DNA of 64,000 bases from Paenibacillus sp. KS-LC4 (GCF_036894955.1 NZ_CP145905.1:1061501-1125500); one strand, 5' to 3'. Positions 16,542-26,087 are shown, counted from the stretch's first letter. Notes: a model not told the origin generated them from the letters alone. Numbers and translations are program-made.

Positions 16542-19500
16542 ATGAGCTTAAATAAGTTTAGAACGAAGGCAAGAGCTGTTGAGCTATTAGGGCGTAAGCA
16601 AATAAGAGATGATATTACGGCACTTATTGAGCTAATGAAAAACTCATTTGATGCTGATGCAGATTCTTTATTAGTAGATTTTAAACTAAATCAAACTTCA
16701 ACACCATATTTAATTATTTATGATGATGGACATGGTATGACTCAACAGGAATTGTTAGAAAAGTGGTTAGTAATAGGTACTGACTCAAAAAAAATGAATT
16801 CCAAATTAAAAAAATCAAGAAAAAAGAAAAGAACTCTCATGGGCGAAAAGGGAATTGGACGCTTGGCATCTGCGGCATTAGGTGAACAGTTCTTAATGTT
16901 TACCAAATCAATGGATGAAAATTGGAATTCGTTATATTTGAATTGGAATATATTTGAAAATACAGATTTGTTTTTAGATGATATTTCAATTCCTTTACTG
17001 TTAAATAAACCGAAAGAAGATTTGATTTCTAATGAATCAATAAATGAATTATTATATATGCAGAAAGATAATTTGAAATTAAGTGGATGGTTTGAGGATG
17101 AGAGTAGGGTAAAGGAAAAGTATTTAATTTTACACGAAAAAATCACTAGGCAGATTGACCAGTTTACCTCTCCAAGGGATCATTTGGAAAATATTATTGA
17201 TTTCTTAGATGATTTAGGGCAGGGAACCATCCTTGTAGTAAAGGATCTTAGACAACGCTGGATTGATGTTTTCGACTTTAATATGGAAGATTCTGATTTA
17301 ATCTCAAAATCAAGGCGGGATAGATTAGGCACGTTTGTTGATACATTTAAATCTGTTGATCCTGAGTTTGAAGTTCTAATCTATGCGGATAATAAACCCA
17401 TAGAGTTTTCCTATGACTTTGATGAAGAATTATATGAAATCTATGATCTTAAAATCAAAGGAGTAATTGATAAAGGAAAGTTCATTGGAAGTATCTTATC
17501 TCCCTCAGCGGATGAAACTATACTTGCTGAAATCAATGAACAACTATGTAAGGGGATTCCAATAACAAATGGAATTTCTGATCCATTGAATAAAGACTGT
17601 GGAAAATTTAAACTTGAATTATGCCACTTTGAAATGAAGAAAAGGAATAGTTCATTGAGTGATGATGATCGAGCTAAGCTAGAGAAGAGATTAGAAAAAG
17701 CGGGAGGAATAAAGGTATTTAGAGATCAAGTAAGGGTATTGCCCTATGGTGATGCGGAGAATGATTTTCTTAATATAGAAATGAGACGTACTAAAAATGC
17801 TGGGGATTATTTATTCAGTCATCGTAATATGTTTGGAAAAATACTAATTACTTCAGAGGAAAACCCTGAACTTGAGGACAAATCTAGCCGTGAAGGTCTT
17901 TTAGAAAATGAACAATATTATTATTTTATAAATACAATTCAAAATCTCTTAGTGAAAATAGCATTCGACTATCTTACAGATAATAGAGTAAATTCAAAAA
18001 AGTTAAGATCTACCTATCTTAGTAGAAATAATCTTGAATACGATAAAAAAACGATGGAAGAAGGCATGCTCAAACAAGAAAAATCTGATGGAAAAAAAGA
18101 GTTTCTTAGAATTAAAAAGGAGTTTTTAGAAAAAACTAACGCACTAAAAAGAGAAATGAGTAAAGAATCTTCTTTTACATTTATTGAAATGCCAGTAGAG
18201 TTGAAATACAGCGTCTTGTCTGAGAGATATGGATTACTGCGACAACAGTTTAGTATGTTCAATAAAGAGAGTGACGAAAGAAGGAATTCTTACACAGTTG
18301 ACATCAATTCTAGATATATAGCTTATATTGAAGATGAACTTCTGGAAGATGTATATCTTCATAATACTAGAGTAGATGAGTATTTTTCTTTATTATCAGA
18401 AAAAGTTCGAATATCATATGAGGTTTTAGAAAATCAGTTTAAATCAAAACTTGATAGATGGAAAAAAACTGTTTCTGATTATTTGAATAAGGATTTTGAT
18501 AAATATGTAATTTCTACAAAACAAAGAATTGATTTTATAAGAAAAATGATACTAGGGCAACTTTTTGAATTAGTGGGAGCAATAGATGAACAACTGAATA
18601 AAAAGAAGAACTCTGTCGAATCGACTGTCACAATAGAAAATGTATTAATGGATTGTAGAGGACGCTTGATTTTAATAGCGAATACATGGCATGAGGAATT
18701 ACAAAAAAAATTGGATAATGCTGAAGAAAAGCTAAACGAAATTCTATCAATTATTCCAAGTGAGTTAAAACAAGAAGCAAACAAGTTAGAAGAGATTCTA
18801 ATTAAAATTGAAGAAGCATCTAATGTTGAACCAAGGCAAATACTACTCAACGCAATTGATAATATTGAACATGTTTTTAATGAAGAAATAAAACAAATTA
18901 TCGAAAAACTTAACAAGAATTTCGGGGGAGGTTCTGAAGATTCAAAAATAATAGGTGCTTTATCCGAAAGAGTTGCGGCTTTAGAACGAGAAAATGAAAT
19001 ATACGCTGATTTAGCTAACATGGGGATGGCTGCTGAGATTGTAAATCATGAGTTTAATCAATTATTTACTAATGTTAATGATTCAATTAAAAATCTAAAG
19101 ATAGGGGCAAATCAAAATCAACGTTACTGGATTGATCAAATCGAATCTGGCTTTAAAGCGATATCAGCAAGACATACGCAACTTTCACCAATGTATAGAA
19201 GTTATAACTTGAAAAAAAGACCTATAAGTGTTTATGAAATTGTTAGTGACATGCTTACGTTCTTTGAATCAAGAGTTAAGAAAAATCAAATTGAAGTAAT
19301 TAATGAGATAGATCCGGAATTCATGCTCAGTTTATCTCCGTCTAAGGTGTATCCCGTATTTTCTAACTTGATAGATAATGCAATATACTGGATTCTTAAT
19401 CAAGATGTGAAATTGATACTCTTTAGAAGTGATATTTTTAAAAATGCAATATATATAGAAGATAATGGTCCAGGTATTTCATCTCGCATGGCACAAAGAA

Positions 19501-19685
19501 TATTTGATCCTTTTTTTACTGGAAGACCTCAAGGTAGAGGGCTGGGACTAACAATTGTGAAAAAAGTATTGGACTCACAAAATCATCAAATAAACGTAAT
19601 AATGAGTCCAGAATCGAGACGATTGAAAGGTGCTTGTTTTGAAATTGTTTTCAATGATGCTGATAAAGTGGGGACTTTAATATGA
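16542..19685 (+). CDS. Dual GHKL ATPase: HSP90/MORC-like N-terminus fused to a histidine-kinase-like C-terminus
   Basis: A 1047-residue protein with two ATPase modules. The N-terminal one has the Bergerat motifs of HSP90/MORC/MutL proteins: ELMKNSFDADAD (30-41), DDGHGM (61-66) and GEKGIGRLA (101-109). A long, charged, helix-rich middle with coiled-coil character follows (about 500-820). The C-terminal third looks like a soluble histidine kinase, with H-box EIVNHEFNQLF (His836), N-box SNLIDNAIYW, G1 DNGPG (974-978), F-box FDPFFTG and G2 GRGLGL. There is no membrane helix. It starts after GGGGGG and its stop overlaps the next gene in ATGA. It is probably an intracellular sensor that phosphorylates the neighbouring receiver protein. 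Confidence 0.85.
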   Translation: MSLNKFRTKARAVELLGRKQIRDDITALIELMKNSFDADADSLLVDFKLNQTSTPYLIIYDDGHGMTQQELLEKWLVIGTDSKKMNSKLKKSRKKKRTLMGEKGIGRLASAALGEQFLMFTKSMDENWNSLYLNWNIFENTDLFLDDISIPLLLNKPKEDLISNESINELLYMQKDNLKLSGWFEDESRVKEKYLILHEKITRQIDQFTSPRDHLENIIDFLDDLGQGTILVVKDLRQRWIDVFDFNMEDSDLISKSRRDRLGTFVDTFKSVDPEFEVLIYADNKPIEFSYDFDEELYEIYDLKIKGVIDKGKFIGSILSPSADETILAEINEQLCKGIPITNGISDPLNKDCGKFKLELCHFEMKKRNSSLSDDDRAKLEKRLEKAGGIKVFRDQVRVLPYGDAENDFLNIEMRRTKNAGDYLFSHRNMFGKILITSEENPELEDKSSREGLLENEQYYYFINTIQNLLVKIAFDYLTDNRVNSKKLRSTYLSRNNLEYDKKTMEEGMLKQEKSDGKKEFLRIKKEFLEKTNALKREMSKESSFTFIEMPVELKYSVLSERYGLLRQQFSMFNKESDERRNSYTVDINSRYIAYIEDELLEDVYLHNTRVDEYFSLLSEKVRISYEVLENQFKSKLDRWKKTVSDYLNKDFDKYVISTKQRIDFIRKMILGQLFELVGAIDEQLNKKKNSVESTVTIENVLMDCRGRLILIANTWHEELQKKLDNAEEKLNEILSIIPSELKQEANKLEEILIKIEEASNVEPRQILLNAIDNIEHVFNEEIKQIIEKLNKNFGGGSEDSKIIGALSERVAALERENEIYADLANMGMAAEIVNHEFNQLFTNVNDSIKNLKIGANQNQRYWIDQIESGFKAISARHTQLSPMYRSYNLKKRPISVYEIVSDMLTFFESRVKKNQIEVINEIDPEFMLSLSPSKVYPVFSNLIDNAIYWILNQDVKLILFRSDIFKNAIYIEDNGPGISSRMAQRIFDPFFTGRPQGRGLGLTIVKKVLDSQNHQINVIMSPESRRLKGACFEIVFNDADKVGTLI

Positions 19686-21592
19686 GAACAACGCTAAATG
19701 AAGATGTGAAAAATATTGCAATTAAATACTTTACCGATATAGTTTATATAGATGATGCTTTAATAAACCCTAGAGATTTCTTTCAAAAAAACATAACTCA
19801 ACTGGAGCAAGCAGCGGGGGCCGAAGGAAGTGTATTACAAGATGCTTCTCCATCTTTTAGAAGACCTATGAGGAAAAATATTGGACAGTTTGAATCTCAA
19901 GAGATTGAAGGAACACTGCGCCAGGATAATTCTGTTGTGGATATGAGTGATCATACGAGCGCATTTGATCTACTTTATGAATTTCAACAATTAGGTTGTA
20001 AGGCGAGTCCATATTATTTTGAATCAGCACAATCAATAGATCAAGCGGTTAGACTAATTGAAATGTCTCATCTTACAATTTTAGATTGGGAACTTGATTC
20101 TACAGAAGGAGAGACCACTGTTAAGATATTAAACCTTGCTATTGATAACAAAAAGAGAATGAAAATGATAGTTATATATACTCGATCTCCAGATAAAGCT
20201 AGAAATAGCTTGCAAGAAAATTATGAAAACTTTCCTCCCGTTAGTATTAAAGGTAAGACAGGAACAAAGTATGATTTGATAAAAATGGATAATGCTTTGA
20301 TTCTAATTTGCGATAAGCAAAGTTTTAACGCTGAAGAAATATTAGAGACATTCATTTCGCAAATAATTTCAAATTACGGTTATTTTCCATTTGGTTTTTT
20401 CGATGCTATTAATAAAATGAATGATCAGACGGCTTTAATATTACAACGTTTTTCATATCCGTTTGATAATGCATTAATTTTGCAATTAAGTTCTTCAGGG
20501 ATCAGCCAAAATGATTATGCACAAATTGTTTCGAAAATGATTTCTAATCATCTATACAAATCGCTCGAATTGAACCCAATAATTCTTCAAAGCATTATTG
20601 ATAATTGGAAAGTGGAAATTCAAAAGCTTCGCCGGATGAAACAAGAAGAATTTTTAAAATTTATAAATGAATATATTGATGATATTTGTGGTCAACATAA
20701 GTTAAATAGTTCTAATGGGAAGATAAATGTAAGTTATCTAAGACTATTGAAACATGTAGAATATGAAAAATGGCAAAGTTACCTACATTTATTAGATAGA
20801 CTGGATCTATTTAAAACGAAGCCATTTAATGAGCTCCAGGAACTTGTAATGGAAGACTTACTTATAATTAAAACCAAGTTAGAGTTGGAGAAACATCCGT
20901 ATCATGAAAGTTTAGAGAGCGTGGATTCAAAAATAAAAGAAGAGTATGTTAAGATGTACGGGAATAAATTTAAAGAGAAAATGTTCAAGGTCCTAGAGCC
21001 ATTGATTCCTGTTATTTTCGTGTTCCTCTTATCTTCTAGGTCGAAGGCTCAAAACATAAGACAATCAGTCAGAGAATTAGTGGATATTATGAAAGTCGTC
21101 CCCTACGATTCTGTCTCCATTTCTGAAGTAGATTCACTTAGTGGAGAACGATTGATTAATTATTTTTCAAGTGGGGATTTGTTATTTGGACAAAATAGTA
21201 AAGTTTTGGCATGCATTAGCCCAAGCTGCGATGCATTTAATCCGGCAACTAAAGTCGAATATAGTTTGAAATTTATATGTGGTACTATTATTGATAAGGA
21301 TTCTTCATTTCAGAATTTAAAGGAAGGACAGCATATCTCAGTCCTTCCCAAACCAGATTCTCCAAATGATTTAATTTGCATAAAATGGGATTTCTATAAA
21401 ACGGAGATTATTGATATCAAAAATAATTTTTCTAATTATAGAACATATACAAGACCATATAGATTTGAACAATCATATTGCCAGCAAATTATTAATTCGT
21501 ATCTTTCATATCATTCTCGCTCGGGAGTTGACGAATTATTTTTTAAGAAAGATTCTAGTATGAGAAATTTCTTTGTTTTTACAAATGACTGA
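19682..21592 (+). CDS. Divergent phospho-receiver protein with large helical C-terminus
   Basis: A 636-residue partner of the dual ATPase, overlapping it by 4 nt. The first about 220 residues keep the receiver pattern: acidic pair D24-D25 after strand 1 (DIVYIDD), acceptor-like D135 (LTILDWELD), T167 after strand 4 (IVIYTRS) and K212 after strand 5 (LILICDK). About 60 extra residues (31-90) are inserted after strand 1. The remaining about 400 residues are helix-rich without a motif I can name, ending in a compact domain with two Cys (ACISPSCDAFNP). There is no DNA-binding domain, so it is likely a switch acting on the nuclease rather than a transcription factor. Confidence 0.75.
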   Translation: MRTTLNEDVKNIAIKYFTDIVYIDDALINPRDFFQKNITQLEQAAGAEGSVLQDASPSFRRPMRKNIGQFESQEIEGTLRQDNSVVDMSDHTSAFDLLYEFQQLGCKASPYYFESAQSIDQAVRLIEMSHLTILDWELDSTEGETTVKILNLAIDNKKRMKMIVIYTRSPDKARNSLQENYENFPPVSIKGKTGTKYDLIKMDNALILICDKQSFNAEEILETFISQIISNYGYFPFGFFDAINKMNDQTALILQRFSYPFDNALILQLSSSGISQNDYAQIVSKMISNHLYKSLELNPIILQSIIDNWKVEIQKLRRMKQEEFLKFINEYIDDICGQHKLNSSNGKINVSYLRLLKHVEYEKWQSYLHLLDRLDLFKTKPFNELQELVMEDLLIIKTKLELEKHPYHESLESVDSKIKEEYVKMYGNKFKEKMFKVLEPLIPVIFVFLLSSRSKAQNIRQSVRELVDIMKVVPYDSVSISEVDSLSGERLINYFSSGDLLFGQNSKVLACISPSCDAFNPATKVEYSLKFICGTIIDKDSSFQNLKEGQHISVLPKPDSPNDLICIKWDFYKTEIIDIKNNFSNYRTYTRPYRFEQSYCQQIINSYLSYHSRSGVDELFFKKDSSMRNFFVFTND

Positions 21593-21603
21593 AAACGTAA
21601 GAA

Positions 21604-21638
21604 GGACTAGATTGTTTTTACAACTAGTCTTTTTTTGT
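21604..21638 (+). terminator. Intergenic terminator/attenuator inside the defence operon
   Basis: The arms around ACTAG/CTAGT are followed by seven T. It stands between the receiver gene and the nuclease gene, which has its own AGAGGAGGG ribosome site. It would lower nuclease expression relative to the two upstream genes. Confidence 0.7.
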
Positions 21639-21666
21639 ATTTTATTTAATCTAGAGGAGGGTATAC

Positions 21667-23343
21667 ATGAATAATTCAGCAGTAACCGAATTAGATAACT
21701 TATTACAAAAGAATATCGACAGTTTGAAGGAAAAAGGATTGAAAAACGACCAAAAGGCCATTATTCAGCTTGTCAGAACAATGGATTATTATTTACTTGG
21801 ATCAATGTTTGGAAATGAAAGGTCAAAAAAAATTCTTAAACATTATTGTTATGGTTGGGGGATTGCTTTTAATGTTTTTATTGATAAGGCAATTGATAAT
21901 GACAATGTTCCATCTTTTAAAAGTAATGATCGATTAATTTGGTGGGCTGATGCTTTACTAGATTACTGTAATGTCTTAGGAGTATTAAAACAGTGTATAG
22001 ATCACTCCAAAACTGGTCTTGCAACTGTTGAAAAATTAGCTGACGAAGAGTTTCAAGTTCGTTACAGTAATAATACTATTATGGGAGTGGAAGCCATTGA
22101 AAGAGAAGAGTTTTTTTGGCACAATGAATTTATAACACGAACACAAGCTACTCAAGCCAATTCATTAGGTAGTTCAGCAAAGGATATACATGAATCAATG
22201 AAAAAATTGGTTTTTATATCGCGTGGATATTTTTTGGGGTATGATACGACGCCGGAGATCGACACTTTTTACTTTAAGTTATCTAAATTAGAAATTCAAA
22301 AGAAGATGGGTTACGATTCCTTTCCACCTAATACGTTGTTTGGTGAATATACTTATGAATTTTATCTAGAGGCACTTTGCATATTAAGTAGCTTTTCATT
22401 AAAACATTTAGGATTTGCATCTAATCAACTTGCAAAGGGGGGAGAATGTAACTCTGTAAATCTTGTTCAGCTTTTTACGTTAAAATCAGATACTGCAGAA
22501 TCTTTATCCAAAGCTATGCAAATTGATGTTGAGACAGCGAATAAGTTTATAGACATTTTTACTCTACAAGATGTAAATAAAACCTATGCTTGTTCTAAGG
22601 TGAACGGACCGATCCCCCCTTTAATAAAGATATCAAGTAATCATATTTTATATTTCCATTCTGGATTCATGGCACAGCCAGTTCTATTTATGCTAGGTGA
22701 GTTAAGAAGGCATTATCAGAAGGATTGGGATCGGGCATTAGATAAAAGAGAAGAAATATTTAGAAATGATCTTTATTCATTATTTCCATTAGATAGATTT
22801 CTGAAAATTAATCGACCTATAGTTATAAAATTAGATAGAAAAGTACTTACGGATATAGATGGATTTATTTATGATCAGGACACTGGAACATTAGCATTAT
22901 TTCAATTAAAATGGCAAGAACCATTTGCAAATTCTATGTTTGAACGAAATAGTAGAAAAAAGAATTTTGAGCAAGAAAGCACTCACTGGATAGAGGCTAT
23001 TTCTAATTGGCTTTTAGATAAGTCAAGTGAAGAACTGGCTTCTTCTTTTGGTTTGAAAAGTAATGCTTTTAAAGATTATAAAAGAAGTAGATTATTTGTG
23101 ATCGGACGCAACTTCTCGCAATTCTCTGGGAATGAACTTCCTGATGAAAGAGCTGCATGGGGAATGTGGCCTCAATTAATGAGGTTATTACTTGAGAATA
23201 GTTATACTGAAAATGATACTTTGAATTGCTTATTCAACTTACTAATCAAAGACAGCCCTATTGGAAAAGCTAAAAAACGGAATGAGGATTTTGAGAATCA
23301 AATAATAGATATGGATGGTTATCGAATAAAAATGATCACTTAA
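21667..23343 (+). CDS. Predicted PD-(D/E)XK-like nuclease effector (QxK variant)
   Basis: A 558-residue protein. Residues 1-360 are mostly helical and unassigned. Around 370-420 there is a restriction-endonuclease-like core: EEIFRNDLYSLFP, then TDIDGFIYD with D396/D398, then a hydrophobic strand ending FQLKW with Q413-x-K415. This reads as D-x(14)-QxK, the Gln variant of ExK found in Mrr-like nucleases. The position after the ATPase and receiver genes suggests it is the toxic effector of the set. The gene ends at a TAA. The very next codons, in the same frame, belong to a decapitated helicase gene, so its last residues may be a junction product. Confidence 0.7.
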   Translation: MNNSAVTELDNLLQKNIDSLKEKGLKNDQKAIIQLVRTMDYYLLGSMFGNERSKKILKHYCYGWGIAFNVFIDKAIDNDNVPSFKSNDRLIWWADALLDYCNVLGVLKQCIDHSKTGLATVEKLADEEFQVRYSNNTIMGVEAIEREEFFWHNEFITRTQATQANSLGSSAKDIHESMKKLVFISRGYFLGYDTTPEIDTFYFKLSKLEIQKKMGYDSFPPNTLFGEYTYEFYLEALCILSSFSLKHLGFASNQLAKGGECNSVNLVQLFTLKSDTAESLSKAMQIDVETANKFIDIFTLQDVNKTYACSKVNGPIPPLIKISSNHILYFHSGFMAQPVLFMLGELRRHYQKDWDRALDKREEIFRNDLYSLFPLDRFLKINRPIVIKLDRKVLTDIDGFIYDQDTGTLALFQLKWQEPFANSMFERNSRKKNFEQESTHWIEAISNWLLDKSSEELASSFGLKSNAFKDYKRSRLFVIGRNFSQFSGNELPDERAAWGMWPQLMRLLLENSYTENDTLNCLFNLLIKDSPIGKAKKRNEDFENQIIDMDGYRIKMIT

Positions 23344-24573
23344 TACAATGAGGGTGTCGATATACCAGAAGTGAATACCGTGCTGTTCCTGCGGCCGACG
23401 GAAAGCTTGACGGTTCTCGATTTTATCGGCCAATCGCATAAGGACTACAATTTTCAAGATAAGTTTCGTGCGATTTTGGGCAAAACGAAGCATTCGGTCC
23501 AGCATTATGTAGAGCATGGTTTTTCGAGTCTTCCGAAGGGAAGCTTTATTCAGCTGGAGAAGCTCGCCAAAACCTTCATTTTACATAATTTGAAGCAGGC
23601 CACGATAAACAGAAGAAGCCTTATTTACAAGCTGAAGTATTTTAAAGGGGACACGTGACTTGAGCTGAGCCTTGAGAATTTTGTCCATTACCATGGAATC
23701 ACCCTGCAGGAGCTTTATGGCGGGAGAACAGGAAAACGTTTCTTGCGAGGCTTAATGGTGGAGGCAGAGGTTCTGGATGCTTTCGCATTCGAGCAGGAGG
23801 ACTATTTGGTCAAAAGATTGCCCGCCTTGCTCAGCCTTAACTCACGCAGGCTATTAAAATTCCTCATTGCTTACCTATCTGGTGAAAAAAACGCGGCTAC
23901 AGACGAAGAGCGGCTTATGCTGAATCTGTTCTACTATACGTTCTATCCATCAGAGCCGAGCAAGCAGGGCTTTACAAGCATTGAGCAGGGGATTCAATTT
24001 ATTGTATCCTGCCAAGCCTTCCGGGAAGAAATCCTTGATATTTTGTCCTATAATGAGAAGCATATCAACTTTGTTGACGAGTCCAATACTTTTCCATATG
24101 CGTGTCCACTCCATCTGCATTGCAGATATTCGACCAATCAAATATTAGCGGCTTTTGGCGTGTGGAACGAGCATAAGGCGCCAAGCTTCCGTGAAGGCGT
24201 GAAATATTTGGAGGACAAAGGGACGGATATTTTCTTTATTACGCTTAATAAATCAGATAAGGATTTTTCGCCGTCTACCCTATATGAAGACTATGCGATC
24301 AACGAGCGGCTGTTTCATTGGCAGACCCAAAGCCGGATCTCGGAGGAGACGAAAACTGCTCAAAGATATATTCATCATAAGCAGCTTGGCCATCGCATCG
24401 CCTTATTCGTTCGGGAATACAAGGAAGAGCACAGCTTTACGTCGCCATTTATATTTTTGGGAGAAGTGGAGTATGTCAGACATGAGGGAAATAAGCCGAT
24501 GAGCTTTGTGTGGCGCTTGAAGAAGGAGATGCCTCCTGCGTTAGTGCCGGCAGCGAATAAAGCCATTGTGTAG
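23344..24573 (+). pseudogene. DEAD/DEAH helicase with DUF3427, 5'-truncated and broken
   Basis: The C-terminal half of a superfamily-2 helicase with a DUF3427 domain. It opens at YNEGVDIPEVN (helicase motif V region), runs VLFLRPTESLTV directly into LDFIGQ, and thus lacks the QQLGRGLR motif VI segment. It continues with KTKHSVQHYVEHGFSSLP and, after an in-frame TGA at 23656-23658, with the rest of DUF3427 to residue EMPPALVPAANKAIV. Composition switches abruptly from A/T-rich to core-like at 23344. The N-terminal part has been replaced by the defence cluster. It is not expected to be functional. Confidence 0.85.
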
Positions 24574-24588
24574 AAGGAGGGGATTGGA

Positions 24589-24996
24589 ATGCTTGAGGTG
24601 GCTGCGGCTATTATAAGCAATGAACAGAATCAGCTCTTAATCGCTCGGCGCAAAAAAGGAAAGTCTCAGGAAGGACTATGGGAGTTTCCTGGCGGGAAAA
24701 TCGAGCAGGGAGAATCGGCGGAGTCCTGTCTCCGCAGAGAGCTGCTGGAAGAGATGCGAATTGAGATTGCTCCCCAGCAATGGTTTGGTGTGAATGAGCA
24801 TTATTATGGTGCTGCTCCTATCCGGCTAATCGCGTATAAAGCTTCATACATAAGCGGTGAGATTATTTTAGTCGATCATGATGACTATCGTTGGGTGAGC
24901 CCTAGGGAACTGAAAGATTATAGCTTCGCGCCAGCCGATATTAAGTTTGTTGAGCTGCTGGAGCTCGAACAGAGCTTAGAGATAGATGGAAAATAA
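24589..24996 (+). CDS. Nudix hydrolase, MutT/8-oxo-dGTP type
   Basis: A 135-residue Nudix enzyme with the box G-x5-E-x7-REL-x-EE visible as GGKIEQGESAES then RRELLEEM, a typical MutT-like N-terminus (EVAAAIISNEQNQLLIARR) and the segment GLWEFPGG. It probably hydrolyses oxidised or non-canonical nucleoside triphosphates. The ribosome site is AAGGAGGGG. It follows the helicase remnant by 15 nt; pairs of DUF3427 helicase and Nudix gene are common, so it is probably the surviving member of that unit. Confidence 0.85.
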   Translation: MLEVAAAIISNEQNQLLIARRKKGKSQEGLWEFPGGKIEQGESAESCLRRELLEEMRIEIAPQQWFGVNEHYYGAAPIRLIAYKASYISGEIILVDHDDYRWVSPRELKDYSFAPADIKFVELLELEQSLEIDGK

Positions 24997-25135
24997 CATA
25001 AACGGGCTATGATAAGCTCAGAAAACCTCAGATTTGAAAGCGATTAGCATGGCTATTGTTCTGCAAAAAAACAATCAAATGGTATTTCGAACCGTGCTCT
25101 CACCAGACGTTGACTCCTTTTCGACATCGCAAAAA

Positions 25136-25189
25136 CTCCCATCATGGCAGCAGTAGAATTTTTTTACTACTGCCTACTATGATGGGAGC
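25136..25189 (-). terminator. Long stem-loop terminator for the XRE-methyltransferase gene
   Basis: The arms CTCCCATCAT...GGCAGCAGTAG and CTACTGCC...ATGATGGGAG form a long stem. Read on the minus strand it is followed by GTTTTTG. A T-run sits in its loop on the + strand. It lies 67 nt beyond the stop of the minus-strand gene. Confidence 0.7.
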
Positions 25190-25256
25190 CTATCAAAGCC
25201 TGTTTACTGCTGATGTGATGTGAAAAGTGCTGTTAATGTGTAATCGTCTAGCAATT

Positions 25257-26087
25257 TTAGTCTAACGAGGTTATCCTTTGTGCAATCATTTTAGTCATAG
25301 CATGCTTATGAGGAATACCTGATGAATGGCAGTCAAACACAATTTCCGAGCTATCCTTAATTAACCAGTCATGATAATGTGTGAGTAATTCACCAGAGTA
25401 CCACTTAAAGGCATTTGGTTCTTTTTCGGGCGGTGGGGCAATAAAAGGCTTATTTACAAACACATTAAAAACGTGTATGCCGTTTTCATTTGTAAACTGC
25501 TTATAATTATCAAATATTTCTTTACGATATTCCGGTTTTATGTAGTGCAGCACTCCGCTAGAATAGATAATGTCAAAATGAGTATCTAAACGATAGTCTA
25601 AAACGTCTGCCTTAAATACATTGACATGAACACCAATTTTTTCAGCAAGCCTTTTTGTCTTTTCTATTCCTGCGTCAGTAACATCAATTGCGCTAACATC
25701 ATATCCATTTCGAGCAAAGAATACGGCGTCTTTCCCTTCGCCACAACCAACATCTAGTAATTTTAAGTGCTTTGTAGGCGGCATAAACTGTAAAACCTGA
25801 TAACAGGCTTCATTGGGCTCAGTTCCCCAGTAATATTTTTCTGTTTTATATTCTTCCTCATAAATGGTAATCGGTTTGTCTCGCGCTACATATCCAAGAA
25901 GCTTATCAATGCTTATTTCTAAAATTTTTGATAACTGAGGCAGTAACGAAATATCCGGCATGGTCTGAGCATTTTCCCACTTGGATACTGCTTGAAAAGA
26001 AAGCCCTAGCATTTGTGCAAGCTCTTCTTGTGTAAGTCCCTTCTCTTTACGGTATATGCTTATATTTCTAGCTAATTTTTCTTTCAT
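25257..26087 (-). CDS. XRE-type HTH regulator fused to a TehB-like SAM methyltransferase
   Basis: A 276-residue fusion. Residues 1-65 form an XRE helix-turn-helix (YRKEKGLTQEELAQMLGLS, then FQAVSKWENAQTMPD). After a short linker there is a class I methyltransferase with motif I LLDVGCGEGKDAVFFARNG, motif II DVSAIDVTD, and FDIIYSSGVLHYI. Similar fusions occur across Firmicutes, and the methyltransferase part resembles tellurite-resistance TehB, but the substrate is unknown. The ATG at 26087 is used because GTGGGGA precedes it; ATGs upstream at 26108 and 26141 have weaker contexts. Confidence 0.85.
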   Translation of the reverse strand: MKEKLARNISIYRKEKGLTQEELAQMLGLSFQAVSKWENAQTMPDISLLPQLSKILEISIDKLLGYVARDKPITIYEEEYKTEKYYWGTEPNEACYQVLQFMPPTKHLKLLDVGCGEGKDAVFFARNGYDVSAIDVTDAGIEKTKRLAEKIGVHVNVFKADVLDYRLDTHFDIIYSSGVLHYIKPEYRKEIFDNYKQFTNENGIHVFNVFVNKPFIAPPPEKEPNAFKWYSGELLTHYHDWLIKDSSEIVFDCHSSGIPHKHAMTKMIAQRITSLD

